This document shows, piece after piece, positions 9,501 to 18,834 of a stretch of DNA of 64,000 nucleotides. The position numbers were made by a program, and so were the translations under genes. The stretch comes from Fulvivirga maritima (GTDB lineage: Bacteria; Bacteroidota; Bacteroidia; Cytophagales; Cyclobacteriaceae), in contig NZ_CP089980.1 of the NCBI RefSeq assembly GCF_021389955.1, forward strand, positions 2,723,001 through 2,787,000. The letters are read 5' to 3'. Position 1 is the stretch's first letter, and each line of letters begins with the position of its first letter. Below the pieces are notes generated by a model. It did not search any database and had not been told where the DNA came from. It saw nothing but the letters and a program-made list of their open reading frames with translations.

Positions 9501-10367
9501 GAACAAAAATGGCTTGATCAATTCCAGTTATACAAAGAATTTCTTAACAAAAATGGAAGGGATCCAGGTTATCGAACTGATAACGAAGAAGAGAAAAGCT
9601 TATACGTTTGGGTTATGGCACAACGAGCTGTAATGGCTGGTAGTGCCAAAAACAGGAAGCGCTTATCAAAGAAGCGAATTGATCTTCTACACTCAATCAA
9701 TTTTAAGTGGGTTGGAGAAGGTCGTGGTGGCGAGGAAGTTTGGGCAGAGAAGTTTGACGAATTTTCAAAACATGTAAACAATGGCATATTGAATCTACCC
9801 ACTTCAATCAACGGAGAAAGAAACCCACTTTACACGTGGTGGATGAATCAGAAAATTTCCTTCAAGAAAAATTCATTACCGGATGATAAAATCCAATTAT
9901 TCACACGCTTAGGGTTGAGTTTGGAAATGGATGAAAAACAAGTTGAGCGGTCTTGGGACGAGAACTTTGAAGAACTAAAAAACTATATAGATTCATCTGG
10001 TGTTCTGCGTATTCCACATAAAATAGAAGGAACTTTAAACCCAATGTATTCTTGGTTTAGGAACCAAAAAACTGCTTATCGAAAAGGCACTATCCCAGAA
10101 GAAAGAATTGAGAAATTTGAATCCATTGGTATTTTATTCGATGACTCAACATCAGAAAGTAGAGGCTTTACCAAATGGTCAAATAAACTTCGAGAGATTG
10201 CTCAGTTCATTGAAAATAGTGGTCATTATCCTAAAGCAAGCACTGATAATAAAGATGAAGCCAGATACTACCAATCATTGGCTAGAACAAGAAGAGCTTT
10301 AAGAAACAATGAGCTAACAGAAGAACAACTCAACCTTATGAGAGAATTGAACATTGAATTAGAATGA
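6502..10367 (+). CDS. Nuclease-DEAH helicase with nine helicase-associated repeats, -1 frame break
   Basis: One protein of about 1288 residues is encoded in two overlapping frames. An Mrr-like PD-(D/E)XK domain comes first (D91, then Q105 and K107 in VQCKFK). A superfamily 2 helicase follows: Walker A PCGAGKT at 218-224, DEAH at 341-344, ATATPR, and QAVGRALRKK as motif VI. At AGA AAA AAG (8191-8199) the frame must step back one base to continue ...KKEGKKIGLVVVPIYH. From about residue 669 there are nine repeats of the helicase-associated (HA) type, each W...F..L..F...G..P...LY.W...QR...G.L...... Without the shift translation ends at 8271, giving nuclease plus helicase core only. ATG 6502 is preferred to TTG 6436. 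The gene lies alone beside recombinases, suggesting a single-gene defence function (inference). Confidence 0.8.
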
Positions 10368-10512
10368 TAGCCCAACCCATACACATTGCCAGGTCACACG
10401 GGCTAACCCACAAACCAAAGTATGGCCGCTCCCACTACCCTGGACGAACAAACACGAACTCAGAAACTAGACGGAGAAAAACACGAAAATTAACAAATGC
10501 TAAGCACCGTTG

Positions 10513-10533
10513 CCGCCATGCTTGGCATGGTGG
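10513..10533. repeat. Stable hairpin after the helicase gene
   Basis: CCGCCATGC (10513-10521) pairs with GCATGGTGG (10525-10533) with one G-T pair and a 3-base loop. No T-tract follows directly. The preceding AAGCACCGTTGCC is reminiscent of cassette-associated recombination sites, but this is weak. Confidence 0.45.
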
Positions 10534-10572
10534 TATAATTAGTTCTTAGTTAAGACTAAATGAGTTGTTCCT

Positions 10573-10599
10573 AGCGTTTTAAAAGTCTCACAAAACGCT
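10573..10599. repeat. 8-bp inverted repeat
   Basis: AGCGTTTT (10573-10580) and AAAACGCT (10592-10599) form a perfect stem with an 11-base loop, shortly after the hairpin at 10513. It could help terminate transcription or mark an element end. Confidence 0.4.
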
Positions 10600-10809
10600 G
10601 GTTTACCAAGCCAATCAATCCCACCATTCTGATACTGAATAAAACAGGTGAGTAAATATTAATAACCCATATTATTTTCAAAAAGAATTTGGAATGGTAT
10701 TTAGAACCTAAGCTGTCAGTGTTTATGAAAGTGAGCAATGCCAATTCTTACAGATCATAGATAGATTAAACTTAGGCGTGTTTCATTCACTCTATGCGAG
10801 TTGCGAGCA

Positions 10810-10869
10810 TGGCCACTTACCGTTAGGTCAAGATCCAAATGTATACATTTGTACATCTTGCTGTGGCCA
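10810..10869. repeat. Three nested inverted repeats forming one large palindrome
   Basis: The outer arms are TGGCCAC (10810-10816) and GTGGCCA (10863-10869), the middle arms CAAGAT (10829-10834) and ATCTTG (10855-10860), and the centre is the perfect 16-bp palindrome CAAATGTATACATTTG (10836-10851). All three share one axis, so the 60-base block could form a cruciform or an RNA hairpin. No gene overlaps it. Confidence 0.6.
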
Positions 10870-11736
10870 CCCCAACAGGCCACTCACATAAAAAGGGAGG
10901 GTATATCTAAGTCGTATAATCATATCTTTTACCTGCTCCAGAGAATCAGTCATCATTTCTTAAATGCCAGTTCATATTAATGTACAAAGTCTGTCAAGGG
11001 CAGTAGGGAAGGGCTGAGTTGGGTACTGTTTATATACCCTTTACAGGCTTTGTATTGTGATATATTTTTGCGGTTAGAAATGTGAGCAGGTTCCGAATTA
11101 CTGTATAGAAACTGAGCGAGGAAAAAAACAAGGGTATTGACTTACCCAGGGGAGTGGGCAGGTAAGTAAAAAGGCTTGTTGTGCGAGGTTGAATGGGGCG
11201 ATTGCAGGAACGGAAAGAGCCTTATTCAGCCTGTAGGTTTCAATGAAAAGCGGGGAGGTGGTTGTTAGGTTAAGCCAGTTTGCTATAATATCATATAACC
11301 TCAATTGTAGAATTAACCACTTCTTATGCATCTAAGTTTATATGAGGATTTTATAATAGAATAGAAAATTTAGTTAGAGTTTTTTGTCCTATTATCACGA
11401 CTTTCCTTCAAATTATATTTATTAGCTGAATTTAAGGAAGTTAACTTAATTCTGTGTGAGATTTAGGTTGTTGGTTTTATCTCCGTTTTGAATAATTATA
11501 AAATTACTTAATTAAGGAATATATTATTAATCTTTTTTAATCGAGGTTACCTATTTGGCACCTCGCATATTTATATTGAATCTAATATATTATATAAATA
11601 TAAGAGGCAGTATAATTGTATTATATTTTATTTTAGGCATTGTTTAGTCATGTGGTTGGTGTATTAATATTTAAATGATTCATTGATTACTTCTTTTAGT
11701 TATAAATTTGGTTTTGTTGTTTATTTTTTTGCTTTT

Positions 11737-14700
11737 ATGAAAAAACTCTTTCCTAAGGATTGCTCTAAACCTTATATAAATCTAGCTTTCTTAATTTTTT
11801 TCCACTTTTTACTGAGTCTATGTGCCTTTACTCAAGTGAGTGCTCAGGAATCTTATGAGGAAGGGCAGTACAGGGTTAAGCTAGAAGTAATAGAAGTTTG
11901 TGGTTACGGCGGATCTGATGATGATGGTGAAGAATACAGATGGAGAATATGGAGCAAGTTAACTGAAGAGAATGATGACTATTGGAGAGGAGGAGGAATA
12001 ATCGGAATGGATAATACTCCTGGCGGTACTTGTATTACCGAGGCTAATAATAACGATGCTGATCGTCTAGGCCCTTCATTACCTTACATTGTATATGATA
12101 ATGAGTTTACTTATAGACCTGACTGGACAATTGATTTGGATATAAGAGTTGAAGGATATGAAAAGGATTGTTTTGGAGATCCAAATTATGATAATAGGTG
12201 TAGTTGTGAGTGGGGAAGCTGCAGTGAGTCAGATGATGATCATCAGAATGAAATTTTTAATGAGGCACTTGCAATTGATGAAAACCTAGGGTCAGGTATA
12301 ATTGAAATTACAAGGGGTGATTTAGGTGATAAGTATAGTATAAAAATACGCTATACCATCACCCCTCCAGTAATGCATGCTCCTTTATTTGCTTACGAAG
12401 GTGACTATAATAAAGATAATCCCAACCCTTCAGGTTCCCGGGTAGTGTGCGGAACTGATAGTGATTATGATTACAATTATTATATTTTTTGGAAGCCTGG
12501 AAATTACCCAATAATAGATGATAAAATTGAGAAAATAGAATGGTATGAAAATGTTAAAGGGGATCAGATAGTAATAGGATATGAGGAAAGGATGAATCAA
12601 CAGTGTTCTGATGAGGTTGATGCTGCTTGTTTACAATGTAATATTGATAGAACCCATGGAGATGTAGATAGTGACTTGGATTGTACAGGAACTTGTAGCA
12701 AAGAAGGGTGTAAGTATAATGTGCCCATATATGATTTGAAATGGAATCTAATTGCTACAAGTACTCAGGATTCACCACATGGCCTTTATGCCATTAAAAT
12801 ACCAACCCCTGAAGTAAGTGAAAATGTTACTAAGTATTATTCGGTAAAGATTTTTTATGAAGACAATGTAACTAATCTTGATTACAGCTCTAACAGCTTA
12901 CCTGTAGATATTTTGCCGCCACCACCTCCAATTATTGGTGTGCCGGAAGAAGTAGATGGTGTACTTAATAAGGACGAAGAGCCATTGTACTCTAATGCGT
13001 ATTTTGATATCCAACATGTACTTTGTAAAGGAGATAACTCAGGCTACATATCCATTAAAAGAGTTGATGATGATAGGGAATTATATATCACCATGGACAG
13101 TGATCGCGGAGGAAATGATGATCCAATAGGGGAGATAAGTGAGAGTAATCCAGTGATATTTTCGAATTTAGTCGCCGGATCATATCCTATTTATATAGAG
13201 GTGAAAGATAAAAATAACACTACCCAATGTTACTCAAAAACAGATATAGTGATAAAGCAGCCCTCTTCATTACCTACAGCCACAGCTGAAACCTATAAAT
13301 ATGTCGGAGGGGCAGAAGTTTCTTGTTATGAGTCGGAAGACGGGATCATAACATTATCAGGTGAGGGGGGCACCAGTCCTTACGAATTTCATCTAAGCTC
13401 AAACGAAGGATTTTCTGAATATAAGGATGATTCTGTTTATACCTCATTATCTCCCGTAAATGGAAGTGGTGATAATATTGTGTATACTTATGATATTACT
13501 GATCGTTATGACTGTGCTTATGAGGGAACAGAAGATATTATTCTTAGTCGCCCCGATTCATTAAAATTTGTACAGGTGGTTCCGGCAAATGAATATCATA
13601 ATCCCAATGATAATAGTGAGTACTATGATGTAAGTTGTTTTGGAGGTACAGATACCCTTAATTTCACTTTAAGTGGAGGAGCCACACCTTATCAGTTATA
13701 CATAGGGGTAGACTTGATGGCTAGTACGCAAGGCGTGTCACAAGAAACATTTATAGGCGCTTTAAAAGCAGATACTACCTATCAGGTGTTAATGAGAGAC
13801 CCGAATGGATGTGAGTTGACCACCACAACCTCTTTAACTCAACCTAATGAAATAATTCTGGATGCTAGAAATATATTGCCTGCCAGCTGTTATGGTAGCG
13901 CTACTGCTAGTGTAGGCTTACTGGCTAAGGAAGGATTGCCATATCAAGGACAAAGTTACTATTATACCCTAACACATTTAGATGTCCCTCCAGATCTCGA
14001 GTTTCCTTTTGATGAGCAACGAGCAACGGAAAGTCCTGTAGATAGTGCTGTTTTTGAACAATTGATATCGGGATACTATCAAGTGAAGATGGAAGATTAT
14101 TATGGATGCCAGGGATTCGATACCGTCTTTATGCCACAACCTGACAGGCTAAATACCTTATTGTCATCCACGTCACTTATCTGCAAAGGAGATGAAGATG
14201 GTTCAGTAACCGCGACAATTGAGGGAGGTACTGCCCCATACTATTTAACGTGGCAGGATCAATATAAACAAACATTGCGTGAAGATACACTGTCAGTTTC
14301 GGCTTCTGCTAATATGCAAAGTCTGAATGCAGGACTTTATTATTTATTAGTAAAAGATGACAATGGATGCTCATATCCTCGTTCGGGTTCTCCCTTTAGT
14401 ATAGAAGAACCTGCTTTAAATTTTGATTTATCATATAATCAACTGCAGCAAGCCACATGTTTTGGCTCTGCTGACGGATCTATTACGTTACAAGCTTCAG
14501 GCGGCTGGAGAAATACGCCATATAAATATGGATTGACTAAGGATGAATTGCAATATGAGAATAGAGTATTCAGTCAATTGGAAGCTGGAGATTATCTGTT
14601 TTATGCTGAAGATTCCAGAGGATGTGTAGATAGTTTGAGCATCCAAATAGAAGATCCAGAAGAAATGAGTGTGCGGTTAATATCATTGAATGATGTATTG

Positions 14701-16356
14701 TGTAGTGGAGCTGCAGAAGGAAGTTTTACATTGGAAGCACAGGGAGGTGTACCTCCATATCAATACTCTATCGATCAGGGGAGTACTTGGGAAGAAGAAG
14801 GTGTTTTTACTGATTTGGTAGCAGGTGATTATGAAGTGATTGTATCAGATAGTTATGGAAATTGCCCTCTTACTAAGCAGGTGCATATCTATAGCCCTGC
14901 CCCTTTAACCATACTTCCTTCAGAGATAACGTCAACCGAATGTTTGGAAGAAGATGGAACCGTAAGGGTTGATATAAGTGGAGGAGTTGCTCCCTATGTT
15001 TATAGTTGGAAGAATGAGGACGGGATAGAAATTAGTAATGATCGTGATTTATTAAATGCAGAAGCAGGTAGATATCAACTCAGTATAACAGATAATAATG
15101 GTTGCACTAAGCAAGAATATTTTGGAATAGCCAATACTAATGCTCCAGAGCCTATTGCTGTAAACGTAGATGATGTTTCATGTTACGGTCTTTCTGATGG
15201 TGTTATTGACCTTGAATTGCAGCCTGGAGACATGGCTACCTGGCCTGATGGAGCCCAAGGAATTAGAAAGGAGAACTTACCCGAAGGCTTATATCTTATC
15301 CAGATAGAAAATACAGAAGGTTGTATCAATTTTATTGAGGTGGTCATTTCAGCACCTATGCCCTTTGAACTTCTGGTCGATAAAAGAGAGCCTGCTTGCT
15401 ATGATGGTTGTGATGGAAGTTTAGAGGTTTCATTACAAGGAGGTACAGCTCCATATGAATTTACATGGTCAGGAGGAGTTTCTGGCTCAGGTCTTTATAA
15501 CTTGTGTGCAGGGTCTTATCAATTAGATGTATTGGATGCTAATGGGTGTACCTTTTCTGAAGTGATTGTTCTGGAGCAACCTCTGCCTATTACCCCAGGC
15601 CTAGGAGGAGGTAGTACAGTGTGTGAAGGCCAAACAGTGTTCTTAGATGCGGGCTACCCTGGAAGTGATTATAGCTGGGTATTTGAAGGCGAACAAATAG
15701 GTACATCACAGACTTTATTGGCAGATATGCCAGGAAGGTATGAAGTAGTAGTTACTGATATGAATGGCTGTACAGGCACTGCTGAATATGAATTGGAAAT
15801 CAGTAATGAAGTACTATCCGCAGAATACTTAGTCTTAAGTGAGGCTGTAGCTGGAGATACGGTAGTGTTAGTCAATGTTTCTTATCCTGAACCTACCACG
15901 TCTGAGTGGCAAATACCAGACGAAGTTATCTCCATGGAGAAATATGGTTATCATCAGCAAGTGATATTTCCTGAGCCGGGTACCTATACCATCACCTTAA
16001 ATACTCAATTGGGAGGATGTGAAGCATCTATGAGTAAAGAAATTATAGTTACAGGAGCCAGCGGAGAAACATCAAAAGAAGAATTTGGAAAAAATGATGA
16101 TTCGATTAAGTCTTTTACAGTTTACCCTAATCCAAATAGTGGAAAGTTTACGGCTAACGTGATGCTTACAGAAGTTCAGCCGATTAAACTTCAGTTTTTA
16201 AGATTACAAGGTCAAGGTGAAATGGCTATTGAAGAAAGAAAGGGAGCTCAGGAGTATGACGTCTCTTTTGATTTTGATGATCTGGAACCAGGAATATACT
16301 TTTTAATACTACAGTCCGAGGACATAACAAAAACCCTTAAAATTATTATAGAATAG
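11737..16356 (+). CDS. Large SprB-repeat surface adhesin with type A T9SS sorting domain
   Basis: This 1539-residue protein is probably exported by the type IX secretion system and displayed or released at the cell surface. A signal peptide (start MKKLFPKDCSK, ending near TQVSAQ) is followed by an N-terminal region of about 400 residues with clustered cysteines. About ten SprB-like repeats follow, with the signature C.G...GS..L...GG..PY, for example CFGSADGSITLQASGG and CYDGCDGSLEVSLQGG. The last ~80 residues are a Por secretion-tail domain beginning FTVYPNPNSGKF and ending in a basic strand. ATG 11737 is preferred to TTG 11683 because it starts the signal peptide. The next gene begins immediately after the stop. 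It is first in the long operon and relates to gliding or attachment adhesins of the SprB type. Confidence 0.88.
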   Translation: MKKLFPKDCSKPYINLAFLIFFHFLLSLCAFTQVSAQESYEEGQYRVKLEVIEVCGYGGSDDDGEEYRWRIWSKLTEENDDYWRGGGIIGMDNTPGGTCITEANNNDADRLGPSLPYIVYDNEFTYRPDWTIDLDIRVEGYEKDCFGDPNYDNRCSCEWGSCSESDDDHQNEIFNEALAIDENLGSGIIEITRGDLGDKYSIKIRYTITPPVMHAPLFAYEGDYNKDNPNPSGSRVVCGTDSDYDYNYYIFWKPGNYPIIDDKIEKIEWYENVKGDQIVIGYEERMNQQCSDEVDAACLQCNIDRTHGDVDSDLDCTGTCSKEGCKYNVPIYDLKWNLIATSTQDSPHGLYAIKIPTPEVSENVTKYYSVKIFYEDNVTNLDYSSNSLPVDILPPPPPIIGVPEEVDGVLNKDEEPLYSNAYFDIQHVLCKGDNSGYISIKRVDDDRELYITMDSDRGGNDDPIGEISESNPVIFSNLVAGSYPIYIEVKDKNNTTQCYSKTDIVIKQPSSLPTATAETYKYVGGAEVSCYESEDGIITLSGEGGTSPYEFHLSSNEGFSEYKDDSVYTSLSPVNGSGDNIVYTYDITDRYDCAYEGTEDIILSRPDSLKFVQVVPANEYHNPNDNSEYYDVSCFGGTDTLNFTLSGGATPYQLYIGVDLMASTQGVSQETFIGALKADTTYQVLMRDPNGCELTTTTSLTQPNEIILDARNILPASCYGSATASVGLLAKEGLPYQGQSYYYTLTHLDVPPDLEFPFDEQRATESPVDSAVFEQLISGYYQVKMEDYYGCQGFDTVFMPQPDRLNTLLSSTSLICKGDEDGSVTATIEGGTAPYYLTWQDQYKQTLREDTLSVSASANMQSLNAGLYYLLVKDDNGCSYPRSGSPFSIEEPALNFDLSYNQLQQATCFGSADGSITLQASGGWRNTPYKYGLTKDELQYENRVFSQLEAGDYLFYAEDSRGCVDSLSIQIEDPEEMSVRLISLNDVLCSGAAEGSFTLEAQGGVPPYQYSIDQGSTWEEEGVFTDLVAGDYEVIVSDSYGNCPLTKQVHIYSPAPLTILPSEITSTECLEEDGTVRVDISGGVAPYVYSWKNEDGIEISNDRDLLNAEAGRYQLSITDNNGCTKQEYFGIANTNAPEPIAVNVDDVSCYGLSDGVIDLELQPGDMATWPDGAQGIRKENLPEGLYLIQIENTEGCINFIEVVISAPMPFELLVDKREPACYDGCDGSLEVSLQGGTAPYEFTWSGGVSGSGLYNLCAGSYQLDVLDANGCTFSEVIVLEQPLPITPGLGGGSTVCEGQTVFLDAGYPGSDYSWVFEGEQIGTSQTLLADMPGRYEVVVTDMNGCTGTAEYELEISNEVLSAEYLVLSEAVAGDTVVLVNVSYPEPTTSEWQIPDEVISMEKYGYHQQVIFPEPGTYTITLNTQLGGCEASMSKEIIVTGASGETSKEEFGKNDDSIKSFTVYPNPNSGKFTANVMLTEVQPIKLQFLRLQGQGEMAIEERKGAQEYDVSFDFDDLEPGIYFLILQSEDITKTLKIIIE

Positions 16357-18831
16357 ATGATTAATGTGTTGCGCTTTTTTGCAGGAATGTTTTTAGTCCT
16401 GTTTGCATGTAATGGCTCCTATTCTCAGCAATTTTCCATAGTCAATGATGAACTTCCTGATGTAGGTGATGGAGCATCAGCTTGGGCTGATATTAATGGA
16501 GATGGTTGGAGTGATTTGGTTTTGTTTGGAATACAGGCAGATAATACCAAAATAACAGATGTTTTCTTCAATGATACCGATGGAACCTTTTCCTCTATGG
16601 GTTCTGGTTTTCCAGGGCTATCCAATGGAGATATCGCTATTGCAGATTTTAATAATGATGGTAAGCCAGACATAGTTATTACTGGAGTAGATGATTCAAA
16701 TAATCCTTTAAGCCTCATATATTATTATGGGCAGTCTGGTTTTTACCTGTTAAGTCATACTTTGACAGGATTAGGTTTTGGTAATATTCAGGTAATTGAC
16801 TTCAATAACGATGGATTGAAAGACGTGCTTATTAGCGGAGTAGATGAAGAGGGTGAAAGACATACACTTTTATATCAAAATACGGGAGACAATTTTGAAG
16901 AGTCCAATGTCCTTTTTGAAGGGATGAGTCAGGGAGATATAGAGGTTGCTGATTTTAATAAAGATGGATGGGAAGATATTTTAATGAACGGGTTAGATAA
17001 TAATAATCAACCTCGGTCATATTATTATTTAAATGATGGTAAGGGAGGTTTTACACTCACGTCCACTTCTTTGATTGGCCTAAGCAATGGCAATATTAAA
17101 GCCGCAGATATTAATGAAGATGGATTCCCAGACGTCTGGATTAGTGGAACAAGATATGGTAATGATTATACGCAGTTATATATTAATAATGATGGGTCAA
17201 ACTTCACGTTAGTTCAAAATTTTGATGAAGCTACCTTGAGCAATGCCGCCTTTGGAGACTATAACCAAGATGGACATATTGACTTGTATTATGGAGGGCT
17301 TAACGGTCAGGATTTTAATGCCTACTTGCTTAGAAATAATAATGGTCATTTACTAGATACATCCACGCCTTTAGCAGGTATTATATCCGGCGAAGCTAAT
17401 TGGGTGGATTTTGATAATGATGGCAGGTTAGATCTTTTTGTTACGGGGTATTCTATTAACTCGCCTATAAGTAACGTATATCATAATAATAGTTCAGAGA
17501 CAAATAGTAATCCAACGGCGCCTTCAGCCCTTCAGGTAGAAGTGGTTGCTGATACTGCTCGTTTTTCATGGACAGCAGGTAGTGATGTGGAGTCAGCTGT
17601 AGATGGATTGACTTATAATCTTTACGTAGGAAGTCAACCCGGTATTCAGGATATAAAAAGCCCTTTATCAGATATTTCAACAGGAACTTTACTTTCACCT
17701 AACATGGGGGGGATTACAGGGCTTGCTTACGATCTAAATTCACTGGAAGAGGGACTTTATTATTGGGGAGTGCAGACAGTAGATCAAAGTTATAACAGTT
17801 CTTCATTTGCTCAGGAACAAAGCTTTTATGTTTGTTATGATATACAAATCACCACCAAAAGAATAGATTGTGGTGAACGTGTAATACTTAGTTATAGTAA
17901 TAAAAAGGCAGGAGATAGTCCTTCTTGGTTTATGAATGGGTCTTCTCTACCTATTTCTAATGAAGATACACTAACCATAGATGCTGCAAATGCTTCACTG
18001 ATAAATTTAACAGTAAATAGAGCCTTAGGGTGTATTGTTGAAACTTCAATTGAAGTAGAAGCAAATCCTAAAACAGTAATTAATTCAGGAGGTGATAAGG
18101 TGATTTGCCTGGGAGATACTGTTCAGCTGGGGGGGGCTCCTACTGCTTCAGGTGGATTATTGCCATATCATTATGAATGGGAGGGAAGTGATGCTATAAG
18201 TGATAAGGAAGCTTCTAACCCTAATGTATGGCCTTCTGTAAATACTACCTATACTTTAAAGACTTACATAGAAGATTGCCTTATTGATAGTACAGGTTTG
18301 ACAGTAGCAGTAAATCCACTGCCAGAAGTGGAAGCAGGGAATGACATTGCCATTGGTTTAAATGAAGTGGGAATCCTTAATGCCTCAGGGGCGATAGAAT
18401 ACCAATGGAGTCCGGAAGAGGGATTAAACTCGCCATTTGATAATGCCTATGTTGAAGTAAGCCCTCAGATAAGTAGTTATTACTATGTGCGAGGAACAGA
18501 TAATAATGGCTGCTCATTAACAGACAGTGTGCTGGTAAAGGTGAATGCTGAGATTTTTATTCCTAATTATTTTAGCCCTGATGGAGATGGTAATAATGAT
18601 GTGTTTAAAATATACGGGACAGGAATTGAAAGTGTAAAGCTGGAAATTTTCAATCTTCAAGGTAAGCTGTTGGCAACAATAAACAGTAAGGAGGATGAGT
18701 GGAATGGGATTTACAATGGAGAGAAGCAACCATCAGGTATTTATATGTGGAAAATTCAAGGGCATTACTACGATGGACGTCCTTTGAGTTACCAAAATAA
18801 ACAACAGGGAACATTCAGATTAGCCAGATAA
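16357..18831 (+). CDS. FG-GAP/VCBS-repeat protein with type B T9SS (gliding-associated) C-terminal domain
   Basis: The 824-residue protein has a signal peptide followed by about seven calcium-binding-type repeats of the form D.N.DG..D....G (DINGDGWSDLVLFG, DFNNDGKPDIVITG, DFDNDGRLDLFVTG), which build a beta-propeller in about residues 25-380. Immunoglobulin or fibronectin-like regions follow. The C-terminus (about 735-824) carries NYFSPDGDGNNDVFKI and PSGIYMWKI, the hallmark of the type B sorting domain found on SprB and other gliding-associated proteins. Type B cargo is generally paired with a PorP/SprF partner, and one is encoded 3 bases downstream. The ATG follows the previous stop without a gap. 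Likely surface-displayed; ligand unknown. Confidence 0.88.
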   Translation: MINVLRFFAGMFLVLFACNGSYSQQFSIVNDELPDVGDGASAWADINGDGWSDLVLFGIQADNTKITDVFFNDTDGTFSSMGSGFPGLSNGDIAIADFNNDGKPDIVITGVDDSNNPLSLIYYYGQSGFYLLSHTLTGLGFGNIQVIDFNNDGLKDVLISGVDEEGERHTLLYQNTGDNFEESNVLFEGMSQGDIEVADFNKDGWEDILMNGLDNNNQPRSYYYLNDGKGGFTLTSTSLIGLSNGNIKAADINEDGFPDVWISGTRYGNDYTQLYINNDGSNFTLVQNFDEATLSNAAFGDYNQDGHIDLYYGGLNGQDFNAYLLRNNNGHLLDTSTPLAGIISGEANWVDFDNDGRLDLFVTGYSINSPISNVYHNNSSETNSNPTAPSALQVEVVADTARFSWTAGSDVESAVDGLTYNLYVGSQPGIQDIKSPLSDISTGTLLSPNMGGITGLAYDLNSLEEGLYYWGVQTVDQSYNSSSFAQEQSFYVCYDIQITTKRIDCGERVILSYSNKKAGDSPSWFMNGSSLPISNEDTLTIDAANASLINLTVNRALGCIVETSIEVEANPKTVINSGGDKVICLGDTVQLGGAPTASGGLLPYHYEWEGSDAISDKEASNPNVWPSVNTTYTLKTYIEDCLIDSTGLTVAVNPLPEVEAGNDIAIGLNEVGILNASGAIEYQWSPEEGLNSPFDNAYVEVSPQISSYYYVRGTDNNGCSLTDSVLVKVNAEIFIPNYFSPDGDGNNDVFKIYGTGIESVKLEIFNLQGKLLATINSKEDEWNGIYNGEKQPSGIYMWKIQGHYYDGRPLSYQNKQQGTFRLAR

Positions 18832-18834
18832 CAG

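Larger units (their letters stand above)
10368..11736. other. Noncoding 1.4-kb stretch, AT-rich and palindrome-rich
   Basis: I see no convincing gene. The first ~200 bases are GC-richer and contain a strong hairpin and an inverted repeat, listed separately. The centre has a nested palindrome at 10810-10869. The last ~400 bases are very AT-rich and should hold the promoter of the large operon starting at 11737, but I could not single out a clear -33/-7 pair. The stretch separates the integrase-helicase island from the T9SS operon and may contain its right end. Confidence 0.6.

Noticed and set aside
10364-10549. A 61-codon frame after the helicase
   Set aside because: Basic, low-complexity product covering a strong hairpin, with no recognisable domain; more likely noncoding.
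4176-10657. GGTGAGTAAAT occurring at 4176-4186 and 10647-10657 as possible attL/attR of the small island
   Set aside because: An 11-base AT-rich match is expected many times by chance in 64 kb, and it is not tied to the tmRNA end; the positions are suggestive only.
11098-11331. A 77-codon minus-strand frame in the noncoding stretch
   Set aside because: No signal peptide, domain or initiation context; composition looks like chance.
13015-15620. Repetitive DNA suspected as a CRISPR-like or tandem repeat array
   Set aside because: The repetition is at protein level (SprB repeats of about 80 residues with diverged DNA); there are no short identical repeats with spacers.
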